Positions 27,195 through 39,755 of a DNA stretch of 64,000 nucleotides are shown piece after piece. Source of the DNA: Theropithecus gelada (lineage: Eukaryota > Chordata > Mammalia > Primates > Cercopithecidae); the NCBI RefSeq assembly GCF_003255815.1, contig NC_037681.1:73284007-73348006 (forward strand), given 5' to 3'. Numbering within the stretch: position 1 is the stretch's first letter; every line of letters starts with the position of its first letter. The notes beneath the pieces are model-generated. The model had not been told where the DNA came from and ran no database searches. It was given only the letters and a program-made list of their open reading frames with translations. The position numbers and the translations under genes were made by a program.

Positions 27195-27410
27195 TATTTT
27201 CTCTCTTGTTCTCTCCTCCCTCCTCTCCCTCTCTCTTTTCCCTCCTTCTTTCTTTCCTTCCTTCCTTCCTTTTCTTTTTTTTCTTTTCTCTTTCTTTCTC
27301 TTTCTTTTTCTTTCTTTCTCTCTCTCTTTCTTTCCTTTTCTTTCTTCTCTCTCTCTCTCCTTCCTTCCTTCTTTCCTCTTTATCTCTCTCTCTTTTTCTT
27401 TCTTTCTTTC
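27195..27410 (+). repeat. Polypyrimidine tract, (TTCC)n/(TTTC)n
   Basis: About 215 bp of almost pure C/T, made of TTCC, TTTC and TC units. It directly adjoins the tail end of the antisense Alu at 27411, so it probably grew from that Alu's A-tail. Overlapping Ser/Phe/Leu- and Lys/Arg/Glu-rich frames of up to 149 codons are artefacts. Confidence 0.93.
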
Positions 27411-27687
27411 CACAGTCTCGCTCTGTCCCTCAGGCTGGAGTGTAGTGGTGCAATATGGACTCACTGCAACCTCCGACTCCTGGCCTCGAGCATTTCTCCT
27501 GCCTCAGTCTCCTGAGAAGCTGGGACCATAGGGGTGTACCACCACGCCCAGCTAATTTTTGTATTTTTAGTAGAGACAGGGTATCACCATGTTGGTCAGC
27601 TCCTCTCTAACTCCTGACTTCAAGTGATCTGCCAGCCTTGGTCTCCCAAAGTGCTGGGATTACAGATGTGAGCCACTACACCCGGCC
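27411..27687 (-). mobile_element. Alu (S/J-like), antisense
   Basis: It reads 'cacagtctcgctctgtccct' to 'ccactacacccggcc'. Sequence decay and the 'gttggtcagctcctctctaa' region suggest an older Alu. The tail side has expanded into the tract at 27195-27410. Confidence 0.93.
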
Positions 27688-30036
27688 CCTCACCTCTCTT
27701 TCTTCCCCTTCCTCCCAGCTCACTAATGCTTAAGATTCCTTGATTCCCTTTACAAAGGCAAATCATCTTTTGGGAGACAGTTAAAATAACACTTCAAATT
27801 AAAATGCCCCTGAGAAAGTTAACAGAAATTCATTCTAACAATTGCTTAAGTGATCACTAACAACTCCTTCTTGAAAGCAGGATATCATAGGCAGGAGGCA
27901 GACAGGAGATTGTTAGTTATCCTGGTGGGAATTGAGAGAAGGACAATAACAGTAAAAGAATGTCACCGATTTTTATTTCAAAGATGGACTTAACAGACTT
28001 CACAGTTTGGGCAAGGAATTACCCTACCTAGGCAGTGATATGGTTGGATCAAATAAAACAAATTCCAGTACAGGAACAGCAAGTTGAAGGGAGTGTGCTC
28101 CCAATGGCAGATCTCTCAAGCCATTTTGGAGGAAAGCACCATGTGAAGTTTAGCAGATTCTGGTAGGTGATTTACTGTCCAGTCATTGCATGGCATAGAC
28201 TCAGCCCTCATCCTTGAAATCCAATTGATTAAAAGTTTGCCTTCAGTTACACAGAGTACTTTCAATTCATTTCATGAAGGAATCAGAGCTGGAGAAAGGA
28301 AAAGTCAAATCATAAATTGGTCTAAAAAGTTAAATCACCAGCAGAGGATTAAAAGGAGTGGAAGAGAAGGTCCTCTGAGGACATTTGGCGTGAAATGATC
28401 TGGAACAGATCTTCTTACTCACAATAACCAATTACTGTCTACACTGCACTCTTCCAGCAGATAGTATCAGCAATTGCAGTTACTACAGGATTCAATCATT
28501 TCAGCAGAGACACCAGGATGTGCAATGGGTGCTGATTAAGGTTGGCATGTGAATGGAATATTCTTCTCATACATGACTAAAGATCAATTCCAAATTCAAG
28601 GAGTGGAGGTCCTTGGAAATAAATCAAAAGCAAACAAAACTTCCATCTTTGTTAAAATTTTGATAACTGGACCATATCTACCATTTCTTGTGGCAGCTCT
28701 GATAGCAGCCAATTAGAAGAAAACCCTCGTTCTCCTATTTAGTGCATCTGAGCAGTAATCTGAAGGGTAATTACACGAGCTCTGTGATGAAAGTGTAGCT
28801 AACAAGCTGCTTCTGCAGAGTAAAAAATTTATTATTTTGCTCATGGCAAGGTCTCGATATGAAATCAAAAAATTAACCCCATATATTCTGTGGTTGAATT
28901 AATATAACCATTTGGAACTGTAATTCTGCCTGTGAAAGAAATAACCCCTTTTCATTCACATCTTGTGATATTTTGCCATTGTTTAAATTTAGTTTCACAC
29001 TGTAACTCTATGTAAAGCAGACACTTTAGAGTAATATATTGACTGTCACTGCACTTCAAAAAGGGAATGATTAAAATAGACCCCAAAGACTTAATCATCT
29101 CTGCCAGCAATAAAATCTTACATATGATTTTTGGTGTATACTGACATACTTTGAACCATATCAGAAAGTTCACCTCATAGAAAACAAGCAATATTTCTCA
29201 TTAGATAAGTTTTTTAAAAAGATTTTGAAGATAGAAATATGTTTACTTCATCTTCAGTCACTTTGATTCTATTACTTACTCTTCTTTACAATTCATATAG
29301 AAAACTTGGCTTACCTTAAAACCTGATTTCATTTGACATATAGATAACATTGAGTATAAAAGGTACTTTGGTCTGATTGGAAAAGTAAGAAGTTAGAAGA
29401 TAAACCTACAACCTAAAGTTGGATAGTTTCAAAAGAAAATAATAGAATGTTCTTGGGCTTCAAATGCTTCATCTGAAAAATGAGAATAATAACACCAAAA
29501 TTAGTGTAGAAGGTAAATGACAAAAATTTCAAAACATATTTTAAAGTCAAATGTGCAATATGAGTGCTGATAAGATGGTACTTTTATTATTTAAACAGTA
29601 TTTTTATGAAAAATGCAAAAAAGTAGTTGTTTTTTATTTTATAACTGGAACATGCCTCATGCTGGAGTTTACTAGTTAACTATAATCAATAATAAAAACA
29701 CGTACAGGCTCTGCATTTATATATTATATAAGAAAGAATTCTTTAATAATTTGCATGCCACAATTACATTCTGAAAGTTTTTTAAAAACACAGTTTTACC
29801 ATGCTGTTCAGGTTTTAATTAGACAAAATATGCACACCTTAGCCAATGGCAGTAATTAAGTTTGCAAAGGCCTATGGGAAATCTCCCATTGGAATTGTTT
29901 TCATGGGAAGTTTCTCTATATTAGATATTAACAGACCCATCAATCCAATCTTGTAAAGAACTTGACATGACTTACGAAGAAATGGTCACAGAATGGTGAC
30001 GTGGAAGCTGAAGTACCCACTAAATGATGTCCATAG
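27688..30036. other. Unique sequence without recognised repeats
   Basis: About 2.3 kb with unusually few repeats for this window. Two stretches (about 28680-28940 and 29805-29935) are rich in homeodomain-type TAAT/ATTA cores and could be conserved regulatory DNA, though this is only an impression. No credible coding frame was seen. Confidence 0.4.
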
Positions 30037-30162
30037 AAGGAGAGAAGGAAGGGAAATAATGGGAAGTGAAGGGAAGGAAAGGAAGGGAGAAAGGAAGGAA
30101 GGAAAGAAAGGAGGGAGGGAGAAAAGGAGGGAGGGAGGGAGGGAGGAAGAAGGAAAAATAAA
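30037..30162 (+). repeat. Polypurine tract, (GGAA)n/(GGGA)n
   Basis: About 125 bp of nearly pure purine with consecutive GGAA units, then GGGA units. Lys/Arg/Glu- and Ser/Pro/Leu-rich frames over it are spurious. GGAA is the core binding site of ETS-family factors. Confidence 0.93.
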
Positions 30163-31369
30163 TGAAGGCACCAGGCATAAGAAAGTTGAAGCCATAAGAA
30201 AGTAAAGCCAGAGGCTGAGAAAGGAGTGGAGAGGTTAGTGGTTGAGAGTGAGAGCATGAACCATGAGGAGGGTTTACTTATTCATAGGAAACAAAAATAG
30301 TGGTAGAAGCAGAGATGGAAACTTCTCATCACAGCGTGATAGCGTAAGGAACTACAGATTCTTGGTGCTCACGGGACAAGATAACATACTTTTGAAAACT
30401 GCAGCATATCATAATCCACGTCTACTTAAATTGGACTGTATGGACTTTGAGCCAATTCTTTGTTCTTCATCACTGTTTTTCCTTTATCTTCACAAATTAG
30501 GCAATAATCTCCATAAAATGAGGCAATGTCTCCTTTCTTCTCAACCTACAATAACTTAGCTTTTGGATCCTTGACAATGAGATCAACATTTTTACCTCAA
30601 AGTTAGCCCATTCAGTTGCCTCAAAGTTAGAAAATGAGAGATTCAGACATCAGATTTTAGCTTTGCCAACACTATTATTTACCTTCTTTTCAGTTAAATT
30701 TAAAAGCAAAATGATTACAATCTCAAAATATCTAATAATTTCTGAGTTGACCCTTCAAGTTATGACCCTTGCCCTTATTTTCTTCATTTCTGTATAATCT
30801 GAAATCACACTGCTACCTTTTAAATACTAGCAAAAACAAATCAAAAGAACTAAGATTTAAACTCAATTCCTTCTACCATCAACATGATAATTATTCAGAA
30901 CCAGCTTTTTCAGAGGGTTAAAACGTGGATTAATTTAGAAGAGTATAATATTTCATATGTATAACCTATTATATTATATTAAACACACATACAATTATAC
31001 ATACACATGCTATTTTAAACCTCATTTTTCAACCATAAAAGTAGTCAAATTGAGTTGTCTTTATTATCTGCTTGTCAAATAAAGCAGTACAAGAAGTTTA
31101 AATGCTTTGTCCAGGGTTCTAGAATAATTCGGTAGAAGTGGAACTAAAAGACAACTGTTCAACTCATAGTCTATTTCCCTTTCTGTGGCACCACATTCCC
31201 AGTCATGTCTGTTACAGTCAAGAGGAATTTGGAAGAATTTCAAAGATTACTGGTGGCAATATAGTAGACTTGAACATGCTTGAATTCTGAAGGCAAGTGA
31301 AGAGATACTAAAAAAGATACAGCTCTGTGTGGAGAGAGGTACAGGGTTGTGTTCTTAGAAATTTCCATC
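30163..31369. other. No recognisable feature
   Basis: Unique AT-rich sequence. A 98-codon frame at 30263-30559 has no recognised domain. Confidence 0.45.
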
Positions 31370-31815
31370 CCTCTGGAACTGGAGAACATTACACTAAGTA
31401 AAATAAGTCAGGTACAGTTTGTCAAATACTGCATGTTCTAACTTATGTGTAAAATCTAAAACCATTGAAGTTCTAGAATCAAAGAACAGAGTGGTGGTAA
31501 CAGAGGCTGGGGATGTAGAGAACAGGGAAGTGATGGCCCAGTGGTACAAAAGAGATTAGACAAGACAAATATGTGTTTTCTTGTTCCGAGTTATATTGCA
31601 CAATGTGGTGAATCTAGTTAAGAATAAAGTATTATACATTGCAAAATTGAAGAGAGAGTAAATTTCAAATTTCTCATGACAAAAAAGTTAAGTATTTGAG
31701 GTGATGGTTATGTTAACTAGTATGATTTAATTATTCCACATTCCATTCATAAATAGTGACATTATTTTGTACCCTGTACAATTATATGTTGTCTATCTAC
31801 AACTAAAAAAGAAAT
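31370..31815 (+). mobile_element. L1M 3' end
   Basis: L1 ORF2 terminal wording ('tggagaacattacactaagt', 'aaataagtcaggtaca') runs into an L1MA/B-type 3'UTR ('gtggtaacagaggctgggga', 'gtgatggttatgttaactag', 'ttgtaccctgtacaattata'). It is diverged and non-coding. Confidence 0.8.
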
Positions 31816-33259
31816 TCCCTTCTCTCTACTCTTTATATAACAACTATTGTGTTCTAAGCTGCACATTCTTTAAAAGATTAACCATCTCTGTCTCATGGGT
31901 TGTGGTCTTAATCCCAAGGCAGTCAATTTTAGGCCTGGGAACATTTTCTTAACTCTCTCTCAGTGCTTGCTTCCCAAGGGCAGGAAGAAAAAAGGATTTA
32001 TTAATGAAAAGAGAATAGAGTGCTCTTTTCACAAAGATGAGACTGTGTAGATATAGAACACTGCCCAGGAATCACAAATAACTACTGTGAACTGATGATG
32101 AGAAACCTTAGGGATCAAAATAAAATGCTAAGCCACCATTCTAGGGAAAAAGAAATCACAGAATACTTTAAAAAACAGACAGCAAGCATGAATTTTTCAT
32201 TACTTTTGAAAGAAGCAGTATAGATTTCTAGCAGATGAATTCTATTGTGATAATTTCACTGTCTTTCAAATATATGAATGGAGAAAATGGTTAATTTATT
32301 TTATGGGAGAATGATCAACTTTCATGAGATTGCGCTATGAACACTTCAATTTTAAAGATGCCAGATGTTTCTGAAATATTTCACCAAGTCAATCTATAAT
32401 TCAATGAACCTTCTTTGAACCATACTAGTCTTCAAATGCTCTGACCAGTATGGGTTGATTGCTCTGTAGCTGTGATATCAAACTGTTTACTTAGACCTTC
32501 TTTCATCAACAACTTGGAACTCACTTTCATCTCTCTGGCATTGGAGGCTGTTTTATTTTTTTCTTTCTTGGATACACTCCTACTTTAGCTCAATAGCTTC
32601 CTGAAAAACATTCATGGAAGTTAATTTTTAAAGATCTTCTATCACTAAGATACCTTTACTCTACTTTATACTAAGTATTGCTATCAGTTACCATAGGTTA
32701 GGCATGTTAAAGTGTTACATGACACCACAGTTTATGTAGATGTGAGTACTTCTGGTCCGATTCTCTAATTCTCTTTCTCTTCTTTGCTTTTAACCAGTAT
32801 TTTCTGGGAGACCCAAAACTTACTTTTTACACTTTCTATTGAGGTTTTTACATTTTAAAATCATATCTCTATTCCCTACCGCTCTTGTTAATACTCTTTA
32901 ATAGCAGCATAGCAACCTGTTCTGGCTTCATGAATGTATTTTCTCTTATCTTTCTGATAATATTAATAATTTTCCAAGTTTTATAAATGAAATATCTGCA
33001 TTTCTTTCAAACTGAATATTATTATTTTGTTTGCTTTGATGTCTGACCTCAATATTAAAGACTTTTCTCAATGTTGGGTGTTTCTTGGCTAACTACTGAT
33101 ATTTACGTATGGAAATTGAAAGTTAACTGAAAACCAGGAGTAGCCCATGACGTTTGTTAATTGTAAGTGTTTCGAGAGGTGATTGAACTTTTACTCTGGA
33201 AAAACACGACTATACATCCTTAGGTCCTTTCTCTTGGGCTAAGCTGATCCCAGGGCATA
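31816..33259. other. No recognisable feature
   Basis: AT-rich unique sequence with no frame or repeat that I can support. Confidence 0.45.
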
Positions 33260-33497
33260 ATAATAGCAATAAACACTTGCCTGGTATTTATTACATGCCA
33301 GAGTTCCAAGTACTTATAAGGTAATATTTTATTTAATCCCAAGAAATTTATTAGAAAGATACTCTTTTTATCCCAGTGTTATAAATGAGGATACTGAGAT
33401 AAAGAGAAATGGAGTAACTTGTCCAAGGTCACACAGCTAACTCCTAGCACACAACCCAGCAGACTGGCTCCAGCATCCAGAACACCACATTGCCTCT
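33260..33497 (-). mobile_element. MIR SINE, antisense
   Basis: Reverse-complement MIR wording: 'ttattacatgccagagttcc', 'ataaatgaggatactgagat', 'aacttgtccaaggtcacaca', 'cagactggctccagcatcca'. Nearly the full MIR length is present. Non-coding. Confidence 0.85.
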
Positions 33498-34012
33498 TGT
33501 GTTCCCACTGAGAAGATATAAGCTCAGAGTTATATGGGTGAAAGGGCTACAATTTCAACATTCTTTGTGTGGACAGTTTTTTGCTTAATCTCCCCGTGTT
33601 CCATAAACAGCCTTCAACACTACTTGGTGTTGCCTCTTGTACTCAGCCAGTACCAAATCTTTGTGTTTTACCCTTTCTAGAGGATAAATCTTGAGGCTTC
33701 TGCAGCATCACAGAAAGTTGTCCTACTGCTTGGAGGGAAGGTCTGAAGTCTACAAGACTTATTAAACAGATTTTTGACCAATATTTTCATTATTACCACT
33801 ATCTTCTGACTTCCAGTGGATCTAGTGCCATGGATTCATGAGATGTGATGTGTGTGTGTGTGGAAATCATGGTGCTTCCCAGCTTTTACAATGACCAGCT
33901 TAGAATTTAGATTTTCAGATGGGCCAAAGTATTTACCATATGTTCTTTTGGTTTCCAGTTCCCCAAATTTTATCATCTCCTTTCCCATTTCTGAAAATGT
34001 TTCTTTTCTTTC
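33498..34012. other. No recognisable feature
   Basis: Unique sequence with a short (TG)n at about 33848-33861. Confidence 0.45.
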
Positions 34013-34387
<375 letters not shown>

Positions 34388-34430
34388 TAGTAGGAAGCAG
34401 AGACAAATTTTATACCAAATGGCCTATTTC

Positions 34431-34770
34431 TTTTTCTTTCTTTCTTTCTTTTCTTTCTTTCTTTTTCTTTTTTTTTTTTTTTTTTTTTTGAGAAGGAGTC
34501 TCGCTCTGTTTCCCAGGTTGAAGTGCAGTAGCGCCATCTCGGCTCACTGCAAGCTCCGCCTCCCGGGTTCACTCCATTCTCTTCCCTCAGCCCCCCGAGT
34601 AGCTTGGACTACAGGCGCCCGCCACCATGCCCAGCTAATTTTTTGTATTTTCGGTAGGGACGCGTTTTCACCGTGTTAGCCAGGATGATCTCGATCTCCT
34701 GACCTCGTGATCCACCCGCCTCGGCCTCCCAAAGTGCTGGGATTACAGACATGAGCCACCACGCCCGGCC
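34431..34770 (-). mobile_element. AluY-like element with expanded (TTTC)n tail, antisense
   Basis: The T-rich tail has grown into TTTC units (34431-34490). The body ends at 'ccaccacgcccggcc'. Target-site duplication: 'aaatggcctatttc' (34417-34430) and 'aaatagcctatttc' (34773-34786), one mismatch. Confidence 0.96.
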
Positions 34771-34786
34771 TCAAATAGCCTATTTC

Positions 34787-35063
34787 AACTGGAACTTGGT
34801 TATGTTTTTTCATTTGAAAACATCTATTTTAGATGAACTACTCTCCCATGGCAAGCATTGGAACTTATCTTGTGTAAACAAATTTACTTACCAGATATTA
34901 CACCTGGAAGGGAGAATGATTATTTGCTGAGAAATCATCTGTATACCAGGCAATGGGAACAGACAATTTAATCACCTTTGCTTGCTAGTGTATCCATTCA
35001 ATACATAATAATACGCCAGACTTTATGTATAAATTAAAATAAGCTGTGGGGAGATGCTGTCCT
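34787..35063. other. No recognisable feature
   Basis: Short unique stretch between an Alu and a MER20. Confidence 0.45.
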
Positions 35064-35246
35064 CAGGAGGCATTTGGCAACTGCCTGAAGACATTTTAGT
35101 TGTCACAACTGGGTGGGGGGTGCTACTGGTATCTATCGAGCATAAGCCAGAGATGCTTCTAAACATTCTACAATCCACAGAATGGTCGTAACATCAAAGA
35201 ATTATCTTGCACAAGATGTCAACAGCACCAAGGTCATGACATTGTG
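35064..35246 (+). mobile_element. MER20 (hAT-Charlie) fragment
   Basis: 'catttggcaactgcctgaag', 'acattttagttgtcacaact', 'gtgctactggtatctatcga' and 'aaagaattatcttgcacaag' follow the MER20 order in sense orientation. The left terminus is missing or eroded. Confidence 0.85.
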
Positions 35247-35603
35247 AAATAAAGTCTTGTGAAAATAATAACCAGTTGAAATTGTAAAGACCTGGTTTCT
35301 CCTACCAGCACTGCTTTAGATCCTCTGATATTTTTGTCTTGGTTCCCTTCGATTTTATCAAAAAGGGAGCCTCAAATTGCATTGCTGTTAGCCTGTTACT
35401 TCATCTACAGGATGCTTCGGCTCAAAGAGGGAAAGTTTTCCCAAATCCTTTACTTCTGCTTTTATCAGAATGAAGTAGAAGACTGCTCTCCTATAGCAAA
35501 AAAAATATTTTACAGCAACAGCAATGAAGATCCACAAGGATGGCGACCTAAGACAATCTGCTCCCAGCCTTGTGAATACTGACTGGAAAGCCGGGGCTAC
35601 GTA
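35247..35603. other. No recognisable feature
   Basis: Unique stretch. An 82-codon frame at 35334-35582 has no known domain. Confidence 0.4.
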
Positions 35604-35618
35604 GAAGTGCCTTTGGTG

Positions 35619-35910
35619 GGCCGGGCACGGTGGCTCACGCCTGTAATCCCATCAGGATTGGGATTACAGGAGGCCGAGGCGGGCAGATCACGAGGTCAGG
35701 AGATCAAGACTATCCTGGCTAACACAGTGAAACCCGGTCCCTACTAAAAGCAGGGTGTGGCGGCGGGCGCGTGTAGTCCCAGCTACTCGGGAGGCTGAGG
35801 CAGGAGAATGGCATGAACTCGTGAGCCGGAGCTTGCAGTGAGTCGAGATGGCGCCACTGAACTCCAGCCTGGGCAACCGAGCGAGACTCCATCTCCAAAA
35901 AAAAAAAAAA
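35619..35910 (+). mobile_element. AluY-like element with an internal hairpin insertion, sense
   Basis: Alu from 'ggccgggcacggtggctca' to a short A tail. Target-site duplication: 'gaagtgcctttggtg' (35604-35618) and 'gaagtgactttggcg' (35911-35925). The usual 'cagcactttgggaggccgag' is replaced by a local inverted copy (35641-35669), and part of the linker after 'ctactaaaa' is missing. Confidence 0.96.
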
Positions 35911-35925
35911 GAAGTGACTTTGGCG

Positions 35926-38710
35926 AGAGTACTTCTGCTCACAGACAAAAAAGGAAGTAGCTTCCTCCCCTAAAGAAAGCCAGCTCTTCCAGGCAGTGTG
36001 AATGCCTACATTACCTTTTGTGAATTAAAGAATTGGTCTCATTGTGCCAAAAACTTAAAATAGATTCCACAATTGAAGGTTTCTAAAGTTGCTATACTTT
36101 CTGAAGAACATCTCATGGGAAAAAGTTTATTTAGGCAAAAAACATAGTTTTCTCCAGTCATAAAAGATTTATTGTGTGAGGGATTTGCTATACCAGAGAC
36201 TGGAGATACTGTAACAAAATTCATCTGCCACAAAAATGTACAACTACTTTCAAAGATAATGAAAAATTCATAGCTCAGTTTTTTCTTTAACAAGAGTTGG
36301 TATCATTTTCAAGTAGAGTGAAAAGGCATATGTTCTACATTATCTTCAGTTCTAATGTGGAAAAGAAAAGCGTTTTATTTTTCTGTGAAACTAGATGATA
36401 GTTCATTTCCACATAAGTGCCTCTTCATCACTCTGTCCTGACTAACCTTCCCCTCCATTTTACCTGAGTCCTTATAGGAGTCCACATCTTCCCTATTCTG
36501 ACCTTCCGGATGTGGGTCTTCATCACTAGTTGTGTGTAAGCGTGCACATGTGTGTGCCTGTGTGTGTCCTGGAGTGGGGAAGAGGCATGTATTCTTTCTA
36601 GAATTCTAAAAGAACATGCAACCAAGTGCTTTAAATTTATAGCTTTGTCCATGTTGCCCTGTTTCTCTTGGATTTTAAAATACACGCTCACTATATTGAC
36701 CAATTTTCACAACACTCACAGCAATTTTGAAAATTGTATGCTCACTTTTTTTTTTTAAGGAGATCTCAATTAAGGTAAATACTTCTATAATCATGTCATT
36801 TACACTTTGGCTTATTTTCTCACTTAACTATAAAAATGAACATAAAATTACCTTCTACTATCTTGTCTAAATCTTTATCTTTCTCTCCTAAATATACTAC
36901 CAATATCGTGAGGGCCATTGCCCATTAGAATATGATAAGAAGCAGTCGATTTTCTTCCCGCAGAACAGATATTTGAAACAATACAGGGGACTCTTAAGCA
37001 AAGCCTATTAATTTCTCCAAGCTGACCTTGAAAGTTGCCGGACCAAGCAGAAAACAGATTGGTGGTGTTTCAGTTCAAAAATATTTAAATGCTTAATCAC
37101 TTCAAAATTTTAGCTAACTCTTTGAAACAGAAATGAATTTTGGTAATACACCTTTTCTTAAGATCTTTTGGTACTTAAGTGAACATGAACATTTTCCTAA
37201 GGCATATTAAATAAATACACACATGAAATTAAAATATATAATTATATTTTATGACAGTGTTGATATAAAGATGAAAATATAAGTATACATTCAAACATTT
37301 TCTTTAAAATTGGTTTTTTTCTGATTTAAAAAATGAAAATATTTTCATGGGCCCCTAACAGTATCACAAGCCCTAGGCACTGTGCTAGCTTTGTCTGGTA
37401 GATAAGTTGGCTCTGACTTCTGCCATACTCTGTTGGTCAAATCAATCACAGGGCTTACTAGATTCAATGGGATGGAAAGTTCAGCTCTACTTTTTGGTGG
37501 GTTAAAGTCAAGGAAACATTTCAGAAGAGTATGTGGATGGGAGATACTGTTACAATCATCACTGGAAAATAAAATCTGTCAAAATGAACGTGCTTCTGAG
37601 AAACATGTGCCCTTTTGCTTTCTTTCTTGGAGTGTACATATATAATAACTGAAGATCTAGTCCCAAAATCATTGAGAAGGATTAAAGTAATATTTCCTGG
37701 TACTCAAGATTTCCAGGGAAATGTAAATCAGCCATACTGTTTTCAAAATGTTGGTATACAAATATAAAGATATATTGTACACTCAGGAAATTGTTGCTGA
37801 AACAATTATAACTTTACAGATATTTTCAAAAATCTAAGTGCATTTATGAGAAAATAATTTCATATGCAAGTCAAACACAATACTAAGGAAACTGATGTTA
37901 TGTTGCTTCAATTTCAATGTAAAGTAAAAGCTCAATCGAGTAAACATGTATCCATACCATATCATCAAATGAATGAAAGAGTTACCAGTGAGTATCCATG
38001 TTGGTTTAATGGACCTGACTGTTTTTGATGTATCTTGGCACAGAAGACAATACCTGCAATGTCCTGAGAAATTTAAGCCCCCTCTTTCTCTGTCTCTGCC
38101 TCTCTCTCTCTCAGGCATGCACACACATACACACAATCTATTATGTACAGTTTAACAGAAAAAATATTTCTAAGTAACAGAAATACCACATGTAGGTGAT
38201 AAAGTGGAAATTCAGTATACTCAAGATTACTCTGGGTATTTTTCTTTCTCTCCATAGAAATACGAGGCTATTTTTATTAATGCATGGTAATATACTAAAC
38301 TGTGGTTGTGTAAGTCCACATACGCAAGGCTATTTCAAAATACCAATTATAGCAGCACTGGGTTAGCTTGGAAGGCTGGAATGAACAGATGGTCTGGTAT
38401 GTGGAAGATTGATTTTACATGTATGAGACAAAAACTAAGTCAAAATGGAGAACAACACAATATCATACAAAATAATCATTTCAAGAACAGAACATGTAAG
38501 AATGGACTAGCCTCCTGTACAATTTTCAGAACATCACAAAATATAAACTAATGTTTAAAGAGGTAGCAATAATTTAGACACTAATTTTGATATTTCAAAT
38601 GTAGAAAAAATTAGTCTTTTATCCATCCAGCACTCATTTTTTTGGAAATTTCACCCCACCATTGTTTAGAGAAAGTGACCTTTCTCCAAACCTTACTCAC
38701 GAATATGGTT
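35926..38710. other. Long stretch without recognised repeats or genes
   Basis: About 2.8 kb of AT-rich unique sequence. Short GT-rich (36528-36570) and TC-rich (38085-38115) runs account for the only low-complexity signals. Frames of up to 100 codons (for example 37834-38136, minus strand) overlap these runs and show no domain. Confidence 0.45.
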
Positions 38711-38725
38711 TAAAGTTAACATTCC

Positions 38726-39755
38726 GGGGGGGCGGAGCAAGATGGCCGAATAGGAACAGCTCCAGTCTCCAACTCCCAGCGCGAGCAACACAGAAGACCG
38801 GTGATTTCTGCATTTTCAACTGAGGTACTGGGTTCATCTCATTAGGGAGTGCCGGACAATTGGAGCTGGTCAGCTGCTGCAGCCCGACCAGCGAGAGCTG
38901 AAGCAGGGAGAGGCATCGCCTCACCTGGGAAGTGCAAGGGGGAAGGGAATCCCTTTTCCTAGCCAGGGGAACTGAGACACACAACACCTGGAAACTCGGG
39001 TAACTCCCACCCCAATACTGCACTTTAAGCAAACGGGCACACCAGGAAATTGTATCCCACACCTGGCCGGGAGGGTCCCACGCCCACAGAGCCTCCCTCA
39101 TTGCTAGCACAGCAGTCTGCGATGTAACCGCAAGGCAGCAGCGAGGCTGGGGGAGGGGTGCCCACCATTGCTGAGGCTTAAGTAGGTAAACAAAGCCGCT
39201 GGGAAGCTCGAACTGGGTGGAACTCACAGCAGCTCAAGGAAACCTGCCTGTCTCTGTAGACTCCACCTCTGGGGACAGGGCACAGCTAAACAACAACAAA
39301 AGCGGCAGAAACCTCTGCAGACACAAACGACTCTGTCTGACAGCTTTGAAGAGAGCAGTGGATCTCCCAACACGGAAGTTGAGATCTGAGAAGGGACAGA
39401 CTGCCTGCTCAAGTGGGTCCCTGACCCCTGAGTAGCCTAACTGGGAGACATCCCCCACTAGGGGCAGTCTGACACCCCACACCTCAGAGGGTGGAGTACA
39501 CCCCTGAGAGGAAGCTTCCAAGGCAAGAATCAGACAGGTACACTCACTGTTCAGCGATATTCTATCTTCTGCAGCCTCTGCTGCTGATACCCAGGCAAAC
39601 AGGGTCTGGAGTGGACCTCAAGCAGTCTCCAACAGACCTACAGCTGAGGGCCCTGACTGTTAGAAGGAAAACTATCAAACAGGAAGGAAACCTACACCAA
39701 AACCCCATCAGTACGTCACTATCATCAAAGACCAGAGGCAGATAAAACCACAAAG
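38726..39755 (+). promoter_or_regulatory. L1 5'UTR with internal promoter
   Basis: The first bases contain the YY1-type site 'caagatggccg' (38738-38748), which in primate L1 positions transcription start. The rest is GC-richer than its surroundings. Primate L1 5'UTRs also hold an antisense promoter driving ORF0 and chimeric transcripts. Here the minus strand is open for 176 codons over 38697-39227. Activity cannot be judged from sequence alone. Confidence 0.85.

Noticed and set aside
27082..27531. 149-, 119-, 111- and 87-codon frames rich in Ser/Phe/Leu or Lys/Arg/Glu
   Set aside because: They are translations of a (TTCC)n/(TTTC)n tract and adjacent Alu.
38697..39521. Minus-strand frames as independent host genes
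   Set aside because: They lie in the L1 5'UTR; at most they relate to L1 ORF0, reported as a finding instead.
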